From the NCBI GenBank assembly GCA_030704615.1, contig CM060732.1:16804001-16868000 (forward strand): a stretch of 64,000 bases of DNA. The letters run 5' to 3'. Positions 1-10,290 of this stretch are shown in pieces. Source of the DNA: Takakia lepidozioides (Eukaryota > Streptophyta > Takakiopsida > Takakiales > Takakiaceae). Both the position numbers and the translations under genes were made by a program. Below the pieces are notes generated by a model. It was not told the origin of the DNA, searched no databases, and was given only the letters and a program-made list of their open reading frames with translations. Within the stretch, counting starts at the first letter, position 1, and each line of letters begins with the position of its first letter.

Positions 1-40
1 CTAACATGGTATGTACCCTTCTTTTTTCATGTTTTGCAGA

Positions 41-671
41 ACCATTGGTACGTGATGAGGAAGAAGTACTGGAGCCTAGAGTGATCAATCACATGGAAGA
101 CTGATCCTTACTCAGTCGAAATCCCCTCCCCCCCTTGGATATATTCACCTCTTACATCCAAACAGGGGTATGGAATGGATCTACGTCAAAAAGTTGATCA
201 AAGAGGCGCTAGAACTCTTTGACGAACCAGACTTGAGTGTGTTAGTTGATGACATCCTGTTTGGTTGGACTTACCACAAACAATGTGGCAATGAGTTCTG
301 TGCCAAGCATCACACAGCCAACAGACAACGCTCAGGCCAACTGGGCAGCGGTGCGGCGTGTGTACGGTGAGGACCCCAATGTTCCAATGGAGGGGAAAGA
401 GAGATCCCGTGGATTCCATTGGATACAGAGTTTATCTCACTACACTACCAAATTTGTTGCTAGCTTATTCCAAGCTGAACACCGTGTCCTTTGTATGGCA
501 TGGAAGGATGCACCCACATTTGATGACGCAAAGATTAAGTTTGCTATCATCGAGGCTTGGTGGAACACGTCAGGTGCAGTGGAGACAACCAATCTGAGAG
601 CCTTGCACAGCTGGTTGGGCTGGTGGCATTTCCGGTATCGACAGTTCGGACAGTACATGCGGGAGGTATGA
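41..671 (+). pseudogene. MULE-like transposase-derived gene fragment, catalytic-core part
   Basis: The clearest coding stretch is about 300-665. It contains D-N-A-Q-A-N-W followed by VRRVYG, F-H-W-I-Q-S-L and a W-L-G-W-W-H-F-R-Y-R-Q block. This layout is what I associate with the second catalytic Asp region of MULE-type transposase domains in plant genomes. The first catalytic block is not present here but a related one lies at about 12,170-12,372. A plausible 82-nt intron (GT at 666-667, AG at 746-747) links this part to the next coding block. There is an acceptor-like AG at 38-39, but the donor-like GT at 9-10 would give an intron of only 31 nt. Frames before 246 are broken, so I treat it as a decayed copy. 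The family assignment rests on pattern recall, not a search. Confidence 0.55.
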
Positions 672-747
672 TGCCAGACTTTTCCTGCAATTGTCGTTCT
701 ATTACGGACCTTTCCATTTTTCCTCACCATTGTTTTTGTCCTTGTAG

Positions 748-1131
748 GAGCGGTGCCTGGATTCCGACACGGACATGCCAAACACGAATATGGCAGAATC
801 AGTCCACTCCTCCTGGCGAGCGTCTTCTGCCGCACATCTGGTGGACGTAGTGACGGCCACAACGGAGGACATCGACAGAGCAATCGTGCAGCAAGCCAGG
901 TACTACAAGTTCCTGAGCGGGAAACAATGGGGCTTTGGGCCGGACAGGGAGGAATTGTTGGTACGCACAGCTTCGAGGTCGAAGAATCCACTGAAATGGG
1001 CGACATCATTGCGAGAGAAGATCAAAGGGACGCCTATGCACCGCAGAGGTGAACACCTAGAGGGGGACGTCCGTACTCGCCCTGTGAGGCGGATGATTGA
1101 AGAGGAACCCGAGTACGAAGAGGATTCCTAG
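748..1131 (+). pseudogene. MULE-like gene fragment, linker block with N-M-A-E-S-V-H motif
   Basis: This open stretch follows the acceptor at 746-747. It reads through N-M-A-E-S-V-H-S-S-W, a Q-Q-A-R-Y-Y-K-F-L block, and ends in an acidic tail with a stop at 1129-1131. A clearly related block occurs on the minus strand at 35,704-35,421 (N-L-A-E-T-V-H-N-A-W, then Q-Q-T-R-Y-R-D-F-L), also directly after an intron acceptor. Two loci therefore preserve the same exon boundary. The function of the block is unknown. It lies between the transposase core and the SWIM finger. Confidence 0.5.
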
Positions 1132-1299
1132 AGATCCGACAGGAACATTCGGACAGCACCTCGAGGTCCCGTCATGTTGCCGCACAATGTGTCTTCCAGC
1201 AGTGGAAGCCCAAGAGTTTCCAGATCGCCATTGCCTTCAAGCGGGGATTCCGTGCGAGAAATTCCCACCGCTCACTTGCCCTAGATTCCGCCCGCTGTT

Positions 1300-1686
1300 A
1301 TGCAGTATGGCCAAGCCATTGTGGAGACGATTGTGTCTGGGTCAGTGTGGAGAATTGCTCGCACAAGGCCGGCGTTTCGAGGCAGGTGTTCCGCAATTCG
1401 AGTGGATACACGGCAACGTTGTTTAGAGATGATAAGAAGGAATCCAGATGGGGCTGTCCTTGCTCCTACTTTTACAGGAAGATTTGTCCACGCAAAGTTT
1501 TCGGAGGCGACAACTACCTAGTTCTGGTTCTGCAGACATGACATTATGACTTGCGTGTATGGAAAGCCCAAGTACGACATACAAACAATGCCAGAGGCTC
1601 CTCCGGTGTGGCCGGTGGAACCAGGATGCGATCTGAGTCAGGTTGAGGCCGACGCCCTTACTGCCGCAGGATTTCGGATGGTGTAG
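1300..1686 (+). pseudogene. MULE-like gene fragment, conserved Cys-rich block before the SWIM finger
   Basis: The frame starting at 1300 runs through VETIVSGSVWRI, then P-T-F-T-G-R-F, an in-frame TAG at 1519-1521, F-W-F-C and V-W-P-V-E-P-G, stopping at 1684-1686. It matches the minus-strand copy at 35,210-34,599, which has VVESMCSDHVWHI, L-T-F-T-G, K-F-W-F-Y and I-W-P-V-K-V-G in the same order. At the position of the TAG the other copy has Lys, consistent with an AAG to TAG change here. Function unknown; conservation between two decayed copies argues that it was once coding. Confidence 0.5.
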
Positions 1687-1828
1687 CGCACTGACATCCC
1701 CAGACAACCATTTCCACTTCCACAACCTCCACCACCGACCCCTGTGAGAGCAAGAACAATGGACCGACAACTCTAAGCGTCCTACACACCGTTGCGGGAA
1801 ACCAAAGAGGCGGCGACCTCCCTCAAAA

Positions 1829-2176
1829 GTGAACGAGACAAGGATAGGGAATGCACTTCGGATGAACTGTACAATCCAGAGCTCAACAGAAGTGCCCCCA
1901 CTAGGCTTCGGGCGTGTGTATCAGATGGCCACGGCAGGCTCAGCTGTCCGCAATGAGGTATACACTATCACCATTTCAGAATTACCCACCTGCAATTGCA
2001 CCGACTTCCAGATCATGGCGAACAAGGGGGCATCATACTGCCATTGCAAGCATCTGTACTACGTGTACCTAAAGAGACTCCGGTGTAATTCCACAACTCA
2101 TCACTTCATACATGCACCAGGGTTGAGCCCCCAAGAGGTGTACACTCTTCTGAATATGGATCCACGGGACCAGTGA
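1829..2176 (+). pseudogene. SWIM-type zinc-finger C-terminus of the MULE-like family
   Basis: The reading frame ends in a SWIM-like zinc finger: C-N-C near residues 52-54, then about 16 residues later C-H-C-K-H, matching the CxC...CxH pattern. It continues K-H-L-Y-Y-V-Y-L-K-R-L and ends shortly after Y-T-L-L-N-M-D. SWIM fingers are a known C-terminal feature of MULE-family transposases and their domesticated relatives, where they bind DNA or protein partners. Two further copies of this tail lie at 31,520-31,710 and 35,930-36,088. Whether the piece is still expressed cannot be judged. Upstream frames are broken, so I call it a fragment. Confidence 0.6.
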
Positions 2177-2424
2177 GCTTGGCTTGCGGGCGCCCATCCT
2201 TTTCGGAGTTTCAGTTATAGTAGAACTGTACTGCTGCAAGTACCTCTGACTTTGGCCACAGAAAGGTTCGACTTATGTCTTGCCTACCAGTAACCTGTTT
2301 TGCTCAAACATCGATAATACATATCACTCACTTCCGTTTCCACGTGCTTGTATTTTTGTTTGTTGGAGGGTTCTTGTTTTTCTGCTCTCCCAAACTTTGC
2401 AATCCTCATTCGACCCACCGGCAA
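2177..2424. other. no gene recognised
   Basis: The short stretch between the SWIM tail and the LTR scrap has no coding pattern or repeat that I can support. Confidence 0.4.
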
Positions 2425-2446
2425 GGAAATGTGGCGCCGCATTTCC
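2425..2446. repeat. 22-bp near-perfect palindrome
   Basis: GGAAAT-GTGGCGCCGC-ATTTCC is its own reverse complement except for one mismatched pair. It lies 7 bp before an LTR scrap of family A, at a scrambled junction. Confidence 0.7.
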
Positions 2447-2452
2447 AAGTAA

Positions 2453-2670
2453 CGTCGTGGGGAGTCTTGGGACTCATCACGGTCCAATGGGGCCGTGGTG
2501 GGTGGGCCAAGACTCACTGCGACTCATCACCGGGAGTCAAGGGTCTTCGTGGTGGTTCGCCATAAAAGGACGGTGTTGTTTGTGAAACCCCCGCGGACAG
2601 TCACAGAAGTATATATAGGGAGTAGTAACTCCGAGAACGGTGCAAGCCCGTTGGTGACCAAAAACTTGTG
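2453..2670 (+). mobile_element. truncated LTR of the family A chromovirus
   Basis: This stretch aligns by eye with the middle of the LTRs at 46,104, 48,387 and 61,546. It has the GACTC/GAGTC-rich part, the GTGGTTCGCCATAAAA stretch, a TATATATA box at 2610-2617, and the run ending in G-T-G-A-C-C-A-A-A-A-A-C-T. Both LTR ends are missing, so it is neither a clean solo LTR nor part of an element. It joins directly to an inverted integrase segment of family B. Confidence 0.75.
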
Positions 2671-2925
2671 AGAGGAATTATATACAAACGAGGAATTGAT
2701 TCCATCATGAGAAGATGTGTCGACAAAGAAAAGGCTAAAACAGTGATGCAAAAATTACACGAAGGAGTATCAGGAAGACACTTCAGTTCAGATCTAACAA
2801 CAAAGAAGATATTATTGGCAGGATACTGGTGGCCTACAACTTTCGGAGACACTTACAAACACTGCCAACAGTGTGATGTCTGTCAAAGAATGGGACCAGT
2901 AGAAAGAACTGGAAAATGAGCGATG
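2671..2925 (+). pseudogene. inverted integrase zinc-finger (H2C2) segment of family B gypsy
   Basis: The plus-strand frame carries an integrase H2C2 zinc-binding domain: G-V-S-G-R-H-F, then L-L-A-G-Y-W-W-P-T, then C-Q-Q-C-D-V-C-Q-R-M-G-P. It corresponds to residues after P-Y-T-M-V in the homologous minus-strand copy at about 42,420-42,170. The adjoining family B pol fragment (5365-2926) runs on the minus strand and stops at that same point (P-Y-T-V-V). The piece is therefore the next pol segment in reversed orientation. Confidence 0.7.
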
Positions 2926-3260
2926 CACCCAATACTACGAACAACCGTGTATGGTTTGCTTTTCATTGAAAGCCTTATCCGGTCATCTTTGGTATATTCC
3001 TCAGGAAATTTTCCTGTTATAAAGTAGTATTTGATTGGCCATTGCCAATCATCTTGATCTTGATCCTGAAGTTCTTCTGATTCTTCCATGGTGACTGCAT
3101 AAGTCCCAATGCTAATGTTGGTCAGTTCTTGATCATTTGGCTCCTCGTTTTCCTTGTCATCTTCTTCTTCTGGATCTGACTCTTCCTCAATAATTGGTCC
3201 TTCATCAAGGGGTTCATCCTCATCTGATGAGTCTTCTTCTTCATCAGTGTCATCCATCAA
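2926..3260 (-). pseudogene. family B acidic linker between RNase H and integrase
   Basis: The frame is strongly acidic (runs of D and E over the first 45 residues) and then reads W-Q-W-P-I-K-Y-Y, matching W-Q-W-P-I-R-Y-Y in the copy at about 42,520. It ends where the inverted integrase segment begins. Confidence 0.55.
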
Positions 3261-3290
3261 CTTCAGTGAGTCTGGAAGGTCATAGTTTCC

Positions 3291-3740
3291 TTAGAATACT
3301 CCCAGAGCGTCTAGAGGGTCTGTTTTTTCATCTTGTGCTTCTGGTTGAATAACAAACAGAAATGCATCGGGAAGTTGATCCTCTACCCCTGTGGCTGGTT
3401 CTCCAGTAGTAAGTCTTGACAGATGATCTGCTGTAACATGTAATCTTCCAGGCTTATGAACAACTTCAAAATCATACGCATGAAGAATTAATAACCTTCG
3501 AGCAACTCTGCCACTAGCTAATGGCCGATTTGCCAAATGAACCAAAGCCTGATGATCAACAATAAATTTAAATCGATTGCCAAGTAAATAGTGCCGAAAC
3601 TTTTGAACAACATAAATCATTGCCAATGCCTCCATTTCCGTGGTGCTATAGTTCTTCTCAGCTGCAGTCAGCAATCTGCTTGCATAGTAGATTGGTGAAT
3701 CTATTGTGCTTGTCACATTCTGAGCCATAACTGCCCCCAA
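3291..3740 (-). pseudogene. family B RNase H domain
   Basis: The minus-strand frame contains Y-Y-A-S-R-L-L, N-Y-S-T-T-E-M-E-A-L-A-M-I, F-R-H-Y-L-L-G and V-D-H-Q-A-L, then D-F-E-V-V-H-K-P-G and D-H-L-S-R-L. This is a typical gypsy RNase H with its C-terminal tether. A frameshift separates it from the RT piece, and the N-terminal H-x-D-A-S strand sits in another frame at about 3770-3740. Confidence 0.75.
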
Positions 3741-3796
3741 GGCAATGCCTGATGCATCACTGTGTACATGAAATGGTAAATCCCATCTTGGATTGA

Positions 3797-4838
3797 TCAG
3801 TATTGGTGCTGATGTGAGTGCCCTAAATTTAGTGAATCAAATGATTCCTGGCAAGCTGGAGACCATTGATACTCAACATCCTTCTTCAGCAGTCTATAGT
3901 CTGGTGCTGCTATGTGAGCATACTTGGCCATGTACCTTATGTAATAGCTTGTCTGTCCCAGAAATCTTTTGAGTTTCTTTGGGTTTTCTGGTGGTGGTAT
4001 TTTCTGGATATTGTCCACCTTCAACCAGAATTCCCTGTTGGCACACGATGGGTCCAACAGTAAGCCTAAATTCACACAAAATGTGCATTTCTCGGGATTG
4101 AGACTTACTCCATTGTCTCTGCATGTTTGTTGGCAAAGTTTTAACTGTGCCAAGTGTTTGGAATTCCGTCCGAAGACGCTAAAATTGTCTAAGAATTACT
4201 GTACAAAGGCATTGAGATAGCTCTTGAATATCTCATATACTACTCTCTGAAACGTGGCAGGTGCGTTGCAAAGTCCAAATGGCATGACTTTGTAAGCGTA
4301 GGCTCCCCATTCAGTGATGAATGCGGTCTTCCCTCGGTCTTTTTCTGCCATCTGTACCTGATTGTACCCACTGAATCCATCCATGAATGAGTACATCTTA
4401 TGCCCCGCCACTGTGTCCAATACTATCTCCGTGAAAGGTAGTGGAAACGGATCTTTCTTGTAATTTACCATTCTTCTTGGGCACTATCACAATGGGTGAT
4501 AACCATTGTGGTATCTCTACTGGGTATATGAATCCTGCATCTAGTAATTTCTTGATTTCTTCCCAAACCTTAGCTGCATAGTTGGGGTTCATTTTGTAAC
4601 GGTTCTGACGAACTGGTTTAGTGTCAACTTCCAACTCAATCCGGTGCTGACAGATGTTGGAAGGTATGCCCTTCAAATCTTTGTAGTTCCAAGCGAATAC
4701 ATCATTGTATTCAGTGAATAATGCAGTAGCTTTTTGTAGAAATGATTCTTCAAGACCTGCACTTACTCGTATTATCTGTGGTTCTTCCACTGTTCCCAGA
4801 TTCACTTGAATCAATTTTGTTTCTTCGTTACTGTCCAT
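3797..4838 (-). pseudogene. family B reverse transcriptase, broken
   Basis: Three minus-strand frames together give a Ty3/gypsy RT. 4838-4398 contains Y-N-D-V-F-A-W, a P-V-R-Q-N-R-Y block and V-P-K-K-N-G-K. 4471-4196 contains F-M-D-G-F-S-G-Y-N-Q-V, which carries the first catalytic Asp, and M-P-F-G-L-C-N-A-P-A-T-F. 4153-3797 contains K-C-T-F-C-V-N and R-F-L-G-Q-T. The segment that should hold YxDD is missing between the last two frames, so the enzyme is inactive. Confidence 0.75.
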
Positions 4839-5345
4839 CCTGCAATCTCCTGTCCGATGGTCGTAATCGTGGCAGGTACTTCACTGATGTTAATGTCCTC
4901 TTTTCTTTCTTGATAAAAATGGGCAGGGTGTTGAGGTGTATCCATAGCTTCTTTCTCAGGATCTTCCATTACTAGATTACTCGTTTCTCCTTGGGTATTC
5001 ATCATGTGACATCCTACTATTGTGGTGTTTTTGACCACTAATTGACCAATGGGTTCTAACTGTGGATGTGTTGCATACACTGTGGCTTCTTCTTCATCCG
5101 ACAGTCCACTGAACCAATCATACTCTTCCACTATGCAAGGTCGTTTCTCTCATGGAATCGTACCTCGTTGCTTCGTGGCGATAGTGACTTGTTCTGATCC
5201 TTTTTTGATCGTGAGAGTCTGGCTTCCCCAATCGTGGTGCGATTGGGCTTGTGTTAACCATGGTCGGCCAAGTAGTAGCGAGTATCCTTCTGCCACATCC
5301 TCCATTCTGAGAATGGTTACTGATACTTCGTATACCGGTCCTACA
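4811..5345 (-). pseudogene. family B retropepsin C-terminal part and linker
   Basis: From 5345 downwards the frame shows a Y-S-L-L-L-G-R-P-W-L block followed by H-D-W-G and T-L-T-I. This is the usual C-terminal half of plant gypsy aspartic proteases. A stop near 5155 is followed by an acidic linker leading to the RT. The D-T/S-G active-site half is not present. Confidence 0.55.
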
Positions 5346-5374
5346 CTTCTATTGCTCCTACTGCAACGGTTCCT

Positions 5375-6190
5375 TCACATCTTCAAGAGATTACGAGAGA
5401 ACCAAAGATCAGCATGCCCGAGAAATTTGATGGGACGAGATCAAGATTTCGCAGTTTTGTTCAACAAGTACGATTGTTTCTACGACTACATCTATAACGC
5501 TACCCCAATGAAGGTATTCAAGTGGGATTCGTGGGCACCCTTCTATCAGGCACTGCCCTATCTTGGTTTGCACCGCTGTTAGAGAAAAATTCACATTTAC
5601 TATATAATTTTGAAGTGTTCATGTCCGAGTTCACTGCAACGTTTGGAGAGAATGATAGAGAAAGAGTTGCAGAGGCAAAGATGTGAAATCTGCGACAAAG
5701 AGCGTGTACTGCTTCCGTTTATGCTGCTGAATTTCGACAACTTGCGTGTGACCTCGACTGGAATAAGAAGAGCCTCATTAATCAGTTTCGATGTGGCCTA
5801 AAAGAGGATGTGAAAAATTTGTTACTGACAATGCCAAACGTGAGTACATTGAGTGAATTCATTACCCAAGTCATTGCATACGATAATCGTTTGTTCGAAA
5901 GATGTCAAGAAAAACGATTTGGATGGTCGACGATACACCATGTCGCTGCTACTATGGCAACCAACACAACGGTCCATCAGACATCCGGTAGCGATCCTAT
6001 ACAGATTGATGCTGTCCGATTTAAGCCATTGACGCAATAAGAAAAACAACGACGACGCTCAAATAATTTATGTCTCTATTGCGGAGAAGAAGATCACATA
6101 GCATTAAACTGCCCCAACAAGAGAATATTCAAAGCTCGAGGCGCAACTCCAGTGTTCGATACGAGGAGGTCGGAAATTGAAGATGTCCAG
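5375..6190 (+). pseudogene. family C gag with zinc knuckle
   Basis: Across shifting frames one reads M-P-E-K-F-D-G-T-R-S-R-F near the start, A-L-S-W-F-A-P-L-L-E, F-T-A-T-F-G-E-N-D, and D-N-R-L-F-E-R. A CCHC zinc knuckle (C-L-Y-C-G-E-E-D-H-I-A-L-N-C) follows at about 6070-6111. The order is capsid then nucleocapsid. In-frame stops occur near 5491 and 6038. The N-terminus is missing. Confidence 0.7.
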
Positions 6191-6204
6191 TCACAGTAGG
6201 GACC

Positions 6205-6477
6205 ATGCGGCTGGACACCACCAATTCTTCACCTAAAAAATGTCTCTTTCTACCTCCAGACCCTGTACCTTGTTTCACAGTTCCAGTAAAGATCGGGACG
6301 CAAAATCGAGATATCTCTACGGAAGTACTTCTGGACTCGGGCGCTTCAACGTGTTTTATTGACAAAGACTTTACGAAACAACACAATTTAACACTCGTAA
6401 AAAAGAAATTCCTGGCCCCTGTTGAAGTCATCGATGGGCGACCATTAGCATCAGGAAACATTGACCATGAAACTTGA
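6205..6477 (+). pseudogene. family C aspartic protease
   Basis: The frame holds the retropepsin active site L-D-S-G-A-S at residues 47-52, preceded by a beta-strand-like T-V-P-V-K-I-G. The stop at 6475-6477 interrupts it. The second half, with V-I-L-G-L-P-W, lies in the next frame at about 6550-6575. Confidence 0.7.
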
Positions 6478-6486
6478 CCCCTTGAA

Positions 6487-7440
6487 GTGAAGCTTCAAAA
6501 TCAAGCATCACAAATTGTTTTCAACGTCATCCAGTTTCCAGCAAATCCTGTGATCCTTGGACTTCCTTGGTTTGTACTTCATAATCCTAACATCGACTGG
6601 CGATCACGAAAAATTTCGGCAATACAAAAATTCAAAAGTACCAAAGGTATTCAACCCCTGTTTCTTAGAGCTATATCCTTCATGAGAGCTACAAAGAAAG
6701 ACGCGACATTTGTACTTTATGCGACTCCGATCAAGACCACAACAGACCAAGGTACTTCAACATTGTCCACTCAATATGAAGATTTCAAGGATATCTTCGA
6801 GAATAAAAATGCAGACATGTTGCCAGAACATCGACCTTATGATTGTGCAATTGAGTTACAAGAAAGAGCCCAACCACCATTCGGCCCAATCTACAATTTA
6901 TCTCAGACGAAGTTGGTTGCTTTACGCGAATACATTGATGAAAATTTGTCGAAGAATTTCATTCAACATTTGAAATCACCCGCGGGAGCACCTATCTTAT
7001 CTGTGAAGAAGAATGACGGATCGTTACGCATGTGTGTGGACTATCGTGGGCTCAACAAAGTCACTTCAAAAAATTGTTACCCACTACTGCTGATTTTCAG
7101 ACTCCTCGAACAACTTGGACGAGCAAATTTTTTTACAAAGATCGACTTGAGAGGAGCTTACAACCTTGTACGAATAAAAGAAAGAAACGAATTAAAGACT
7201 ATTTTTTGCATAAGGTACAGACATTTCGAATACAGTGTTATGCCTTTCGGTCTTACAAATGCTCCAGCAATTTTTTAACACATGATGAATGACATCTTTC
7301 GAGAATTTCTAGATGACTTTGTAGTCATCTATTTGGACGTCATTTTGATATTTTCATAGAATGAAGAAGAACATGGTCGCCATGTACGCCTTGTCCTTGA
7401 TAAATTGAGGGAAATATGACTATATATTAAGTTGAAAAAA
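6487..7440 (+). pseudogene. family C reverse transcriptase with mutated catalytic motif
   Basis: Motifs in order are [35 protein letters not shown] (first catalytic Asp), [10 protein letters not shown], and Y-L-D-V at about 7330-7341 where Y-x-D-D is expected. The second Asp is Val. A CAA-to-TAA-like stop at 7276-7278 and further stops downstream confirm that it is dead. Confidence 0.8.
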
Positions 7441-7503
7441 TGTCTTTTTCACCAATATGAAGTCGAATTTTTGGGCTACATTATTTCCGACAAATAAGTA
7501 TTT

Positions 7504-8160
7504 ATGGATCAGAAGAAAATACAAACCATCATTGAGTGGATTAAACCAATTTCGGTCCAAGATGTACAATGTTTTCTGGGATTTGCAAATTTCAATAGAA
7601 TATTCATCAAGGACTATTCCAAAATTGCTACACCATTGACACGACTCACAGGGAATGACAAATTTGTACGGGACGAGAAGGCTGACCAGACATTTGAAAG
7701 GCTGAAGCAGACATTTATAACGGCTCCAATACTGGTACATGCAGACATATCTAAACCATTCTTTTTTAAAGCAGATGCATCGGACTTTGCCCTTGGCGTT
7801 GTACTCTCTCAATACGGTACGGATGGCCAACTTCACCCTGTTGGTTTTCGTTCTCGCAAATTTTCCGCTGCGGAGATCAATTATGAAATCCATGACAAAG
7901 AACTTCTAGCAATTATCGATGTTTTTGAGGAGTGACGTCATCTATTGGAGGAAGCTAAACATCAGGTCACTGTCTACACCGATCACAAAAACCTCGAGTA
8001 TTTTATGAGTGCTCGTGTTTTGAATTGACGTCAAGCGAGATGGAGTATGTCACTGGCAAGGTTTGATTTTGTTATTACCTACCGTCCCGGACATCTTCAA
8101 GAAAAATCAGATGTTCTTTCTCGACGATCGTATCTTGCGCAAAAGAAGGGGACGCAGCTT
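7504..8160 (+). pseudogene. family C RT connection and RNase H
   Basis: The frame includes F-L-G-F-A-N-F-N-R, F-F-F-K-A-D-A-S-D-F-A-L-G and E-I-H-D-K-E-L-L-A-I. A stop follows at 7933-7935, then [10 protein letters not shown] and I-T-Y-R-P-G-H. Catalytic acidic residues are visible in A-D-A-S, K-E-L and T-D-H. The open reading is broken by at least two stops. Confidence 0.75.
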
Positions 8161-8788
8161 TCGACCAACAGAAATCCATCATCTTGAAACCAGCAAATCT
8201 CCAATTGAATATGCTATCCATATCTACCTATGACGATGCAGAGATCATAAAGGAGATTCAGAAAGCACTGAAGAGCGACCAATTTGCTAAAACACTACGC
8301 AGTCAACTGAATCAACCTCAAGACCACCCACATGTTACAAACGGTTTCGAATTCAAAGATGGTTTACTTTACTTCAAGGGACTTCTCTATGTACCTCCAG
8401 GACCTATACGATTTCGAATTCTTCAAACAAGTCATGATCTTCCGGTTGTAGGACATTTCCCGGCTTCAACAAAACAACGGAATTGATAGCCACAGACTAT
8501 TGGTGGCCGCAGATGTGGAAACTCGTTAAAGAATTTATAAAATCTTGCGACACGTGTGCTAGAACCAAAGGACCACGACATCGACCTTACGGTCTTCTTC
8601 AACCATTACCTATTCCCAAAGGTCCATGGTCGTCCGTGTCTATGGATTTTATTACGGACCTTCCAATTTCCAAGACCACCGATTCAATCCTTGTTATTGT
8701 GGATCGTTCTACGAAGATGACACATTTCATTCCATGTAATAAGACGGTTACAGGTGAGGAAATTGCAAGACTCTTCCTCAATAATGTC
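8161..8788 (+). pseudogene. family C integrase, 5' part
   Basis: The H2C2 finger (V-V-G-H-F-P, then C-D-T-C-A-R) is followed by the first catalytic Asp in S-V-S-M-D-F-I-T-D-L. The frame is cut at 8788 by the TIR element and resumes at 10,463. Confidence 0.75.
8780..8788. repeat. left 9-bp target-site duplication
   Basis: AATAATGTC, matched at 10454-10462 with one difference. Confidence 0.65.
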
Positions 8789-9089
8789 GATAGAAGCTAG
8801 CGTGTGAGCGCACTAAGCGTGAGCAGATTTCTTAAGTGTGAGCACATAAGGGAAGCGAAGCCTATAGCCGTGGGACAAACAGGACCTATTGTCGTGGGGG
8901 CAATGTTGAGTGGAACGGAGGGTAACATACGATGCCTGGGACCTAAGATGTCGAGTTCCATGCATGAAAATCTGAGAGAAATATGTGGCGAAATTCTTAA
9001 GGATTAATGACTATGTGGAATGGATGAATGTAGGATGAATGCATGATGACAAAAGATGGATGAATGAAGCATGGATGACAGCAACATGA

Positions 9090-10015
9090 GGTTAATTTCG
9101 GAGAACTTGAAATTAACCTTGTGTCAACACGAGGTTGATTTCCGAGGACTTATAATCAACCTTGTGTCAACGCGAGGTTGATTTCCGAGTGGAAGTGGAT
9201 GATTACGGTAGTTTTTTTGTTTTTTTTGGAAAAAAGATGCTTTCATTTCTCAAATCAAGGTTGCGTCAACGCAAGGTTGATTTGCATCCTGCGACTTTTT
9301 TTTTGCGTTTTTGTTTTAATTAATTATTTTTATTTTTATTTTAGTCATACAAATCAACCTTGCGTCAAGGTTGATTTGAGAAATGAAAGCATCCTTTTTC
9401 CAGAAAAAAAAAAAACGCAGGATGCAGATCAACCTTGCGTTGACGCAAGGTTGATTTGAGGAATGAAAGCATCTTTTTCCCAAAATAAATAAATAAATTG
9501 AAGTTGCAGGATACAAATCAACCTTGCGTTGACGCAACCTTGATTTGAGAAATGAAAGCATTTTTTTTGCACTGATTTTTGCATTTCGTATGGGCAAATC
9601 AACCTTGCGTTGACGCAAGATTGATTTGAGAAATGAAAACATCATTTTTCCAAAAAAAACATTTTTTTTTTTTTTTTTGAAGTCGCAGGATGCAAAACAA
9701 CCTTGCATTGACGCAACCTTGATTTGAGAAATGAAAGCATATTTTTTCCCAAAAAAAAAGTTGAAGTCGCAGGATGCAAATCAACCTTCCGTTGATGCAA
9801 CCTTGATTTGAGAAATGAAAGCATCATTTTTGCACTGTTTTTTGCATTTTGTATGGGACACAATCAAGGCTGCGTTAACGCAACCTTGATAATGCTATGG
9901 ATTTCAATCGCCTCTTTCGGGAAATAAATCTTTGTCTTGTTTAGTGTTTCGTGTCTTCTAGTCTTTTGGGAAGTTCAGGGATCAACCTTGCATCAACGCG
10001 ACATTGATTATAAGG
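9090..10015. repeat. array of about ten 28-bp palindromes
   Basis: Each unit is built on ATCAACCTTGCGT / TGACGCAAGGTTGAT, which is self-complementary. Units lie near 9120, 9155, 9255, 9355, 9430, 9515, 9600, 9690, 9780, 9865 and 9982. Between them is an A/T spacer with T-G-A-G-A-A-A-T-G-A-A-A-G-C-A-T. Several units have one arm reversed (AACCTTGAT instead of AAGGTTGAT), so they have lost the palindrome. Confidence 0.8.
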
Positions 10016-10139
10016 GGGTTTAATAGGAATTAACAAGCACTTGCTGCATCTGTGTTTTCTGAATGTATGGTTCAAGTACATCTACTATATCCTCATTCCG
10101 GGGAAGTACCTGAGCGATGACCCTCGATAATACATCCAG

Positions 10140-10290
10140 TCTTTAACCATCCACTCATCCATTGTTCATGCATTGCGAAGCATATGTCTATCCATCAGCC
10201 ATCTCGCATTCAACCATTCATGAATTATTCATCCATCATTCATCCATTATTCATCCAACATTCATCCAACATTCATCCAAGTACGCATGA
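10140..10290. repeat. CATTCATCC-rich subterminal repeats of the TIR element
   Basis: There are at least six CATTCATCC/ATTCATCC units, mirrored by GGATGAATG units at about 9010-9090 on the other side of the element. Confidence 0.65.

Larger units (their letters stand above)
2926..5365 (-). mobile_element. family B Ty3/gypsy fragment (protease end, RT, RNase H)
   Basis: Read on the minus strand, the order is protease end, RT, connection and RNase H, which is the Ty3/gypsy order. No LTR, gag or integrase core is attached. It is related throughout to the longer copy at 45,130-36,800. One end abuts the inverted integrase piece and the other abuts the plus-strand family C element. The fragment is interrupted by several frameshifts, and the RT catalytic YxDD block is absent between 4196 and 4153. 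Confidence 0.75.

Noticed and set aside
9178-9863. Small proteins from the palindrome array
   Set aside because: Both strands are equally open because the units are palindromic. No domain.
9090-10015. CRISPR-like array of palindromic repeats
   Set aside because: Spacers are A/T-rich and similar to each other, repeats vary, no cas genes are present, and the context is a TIR element in eukaryotic DNA.
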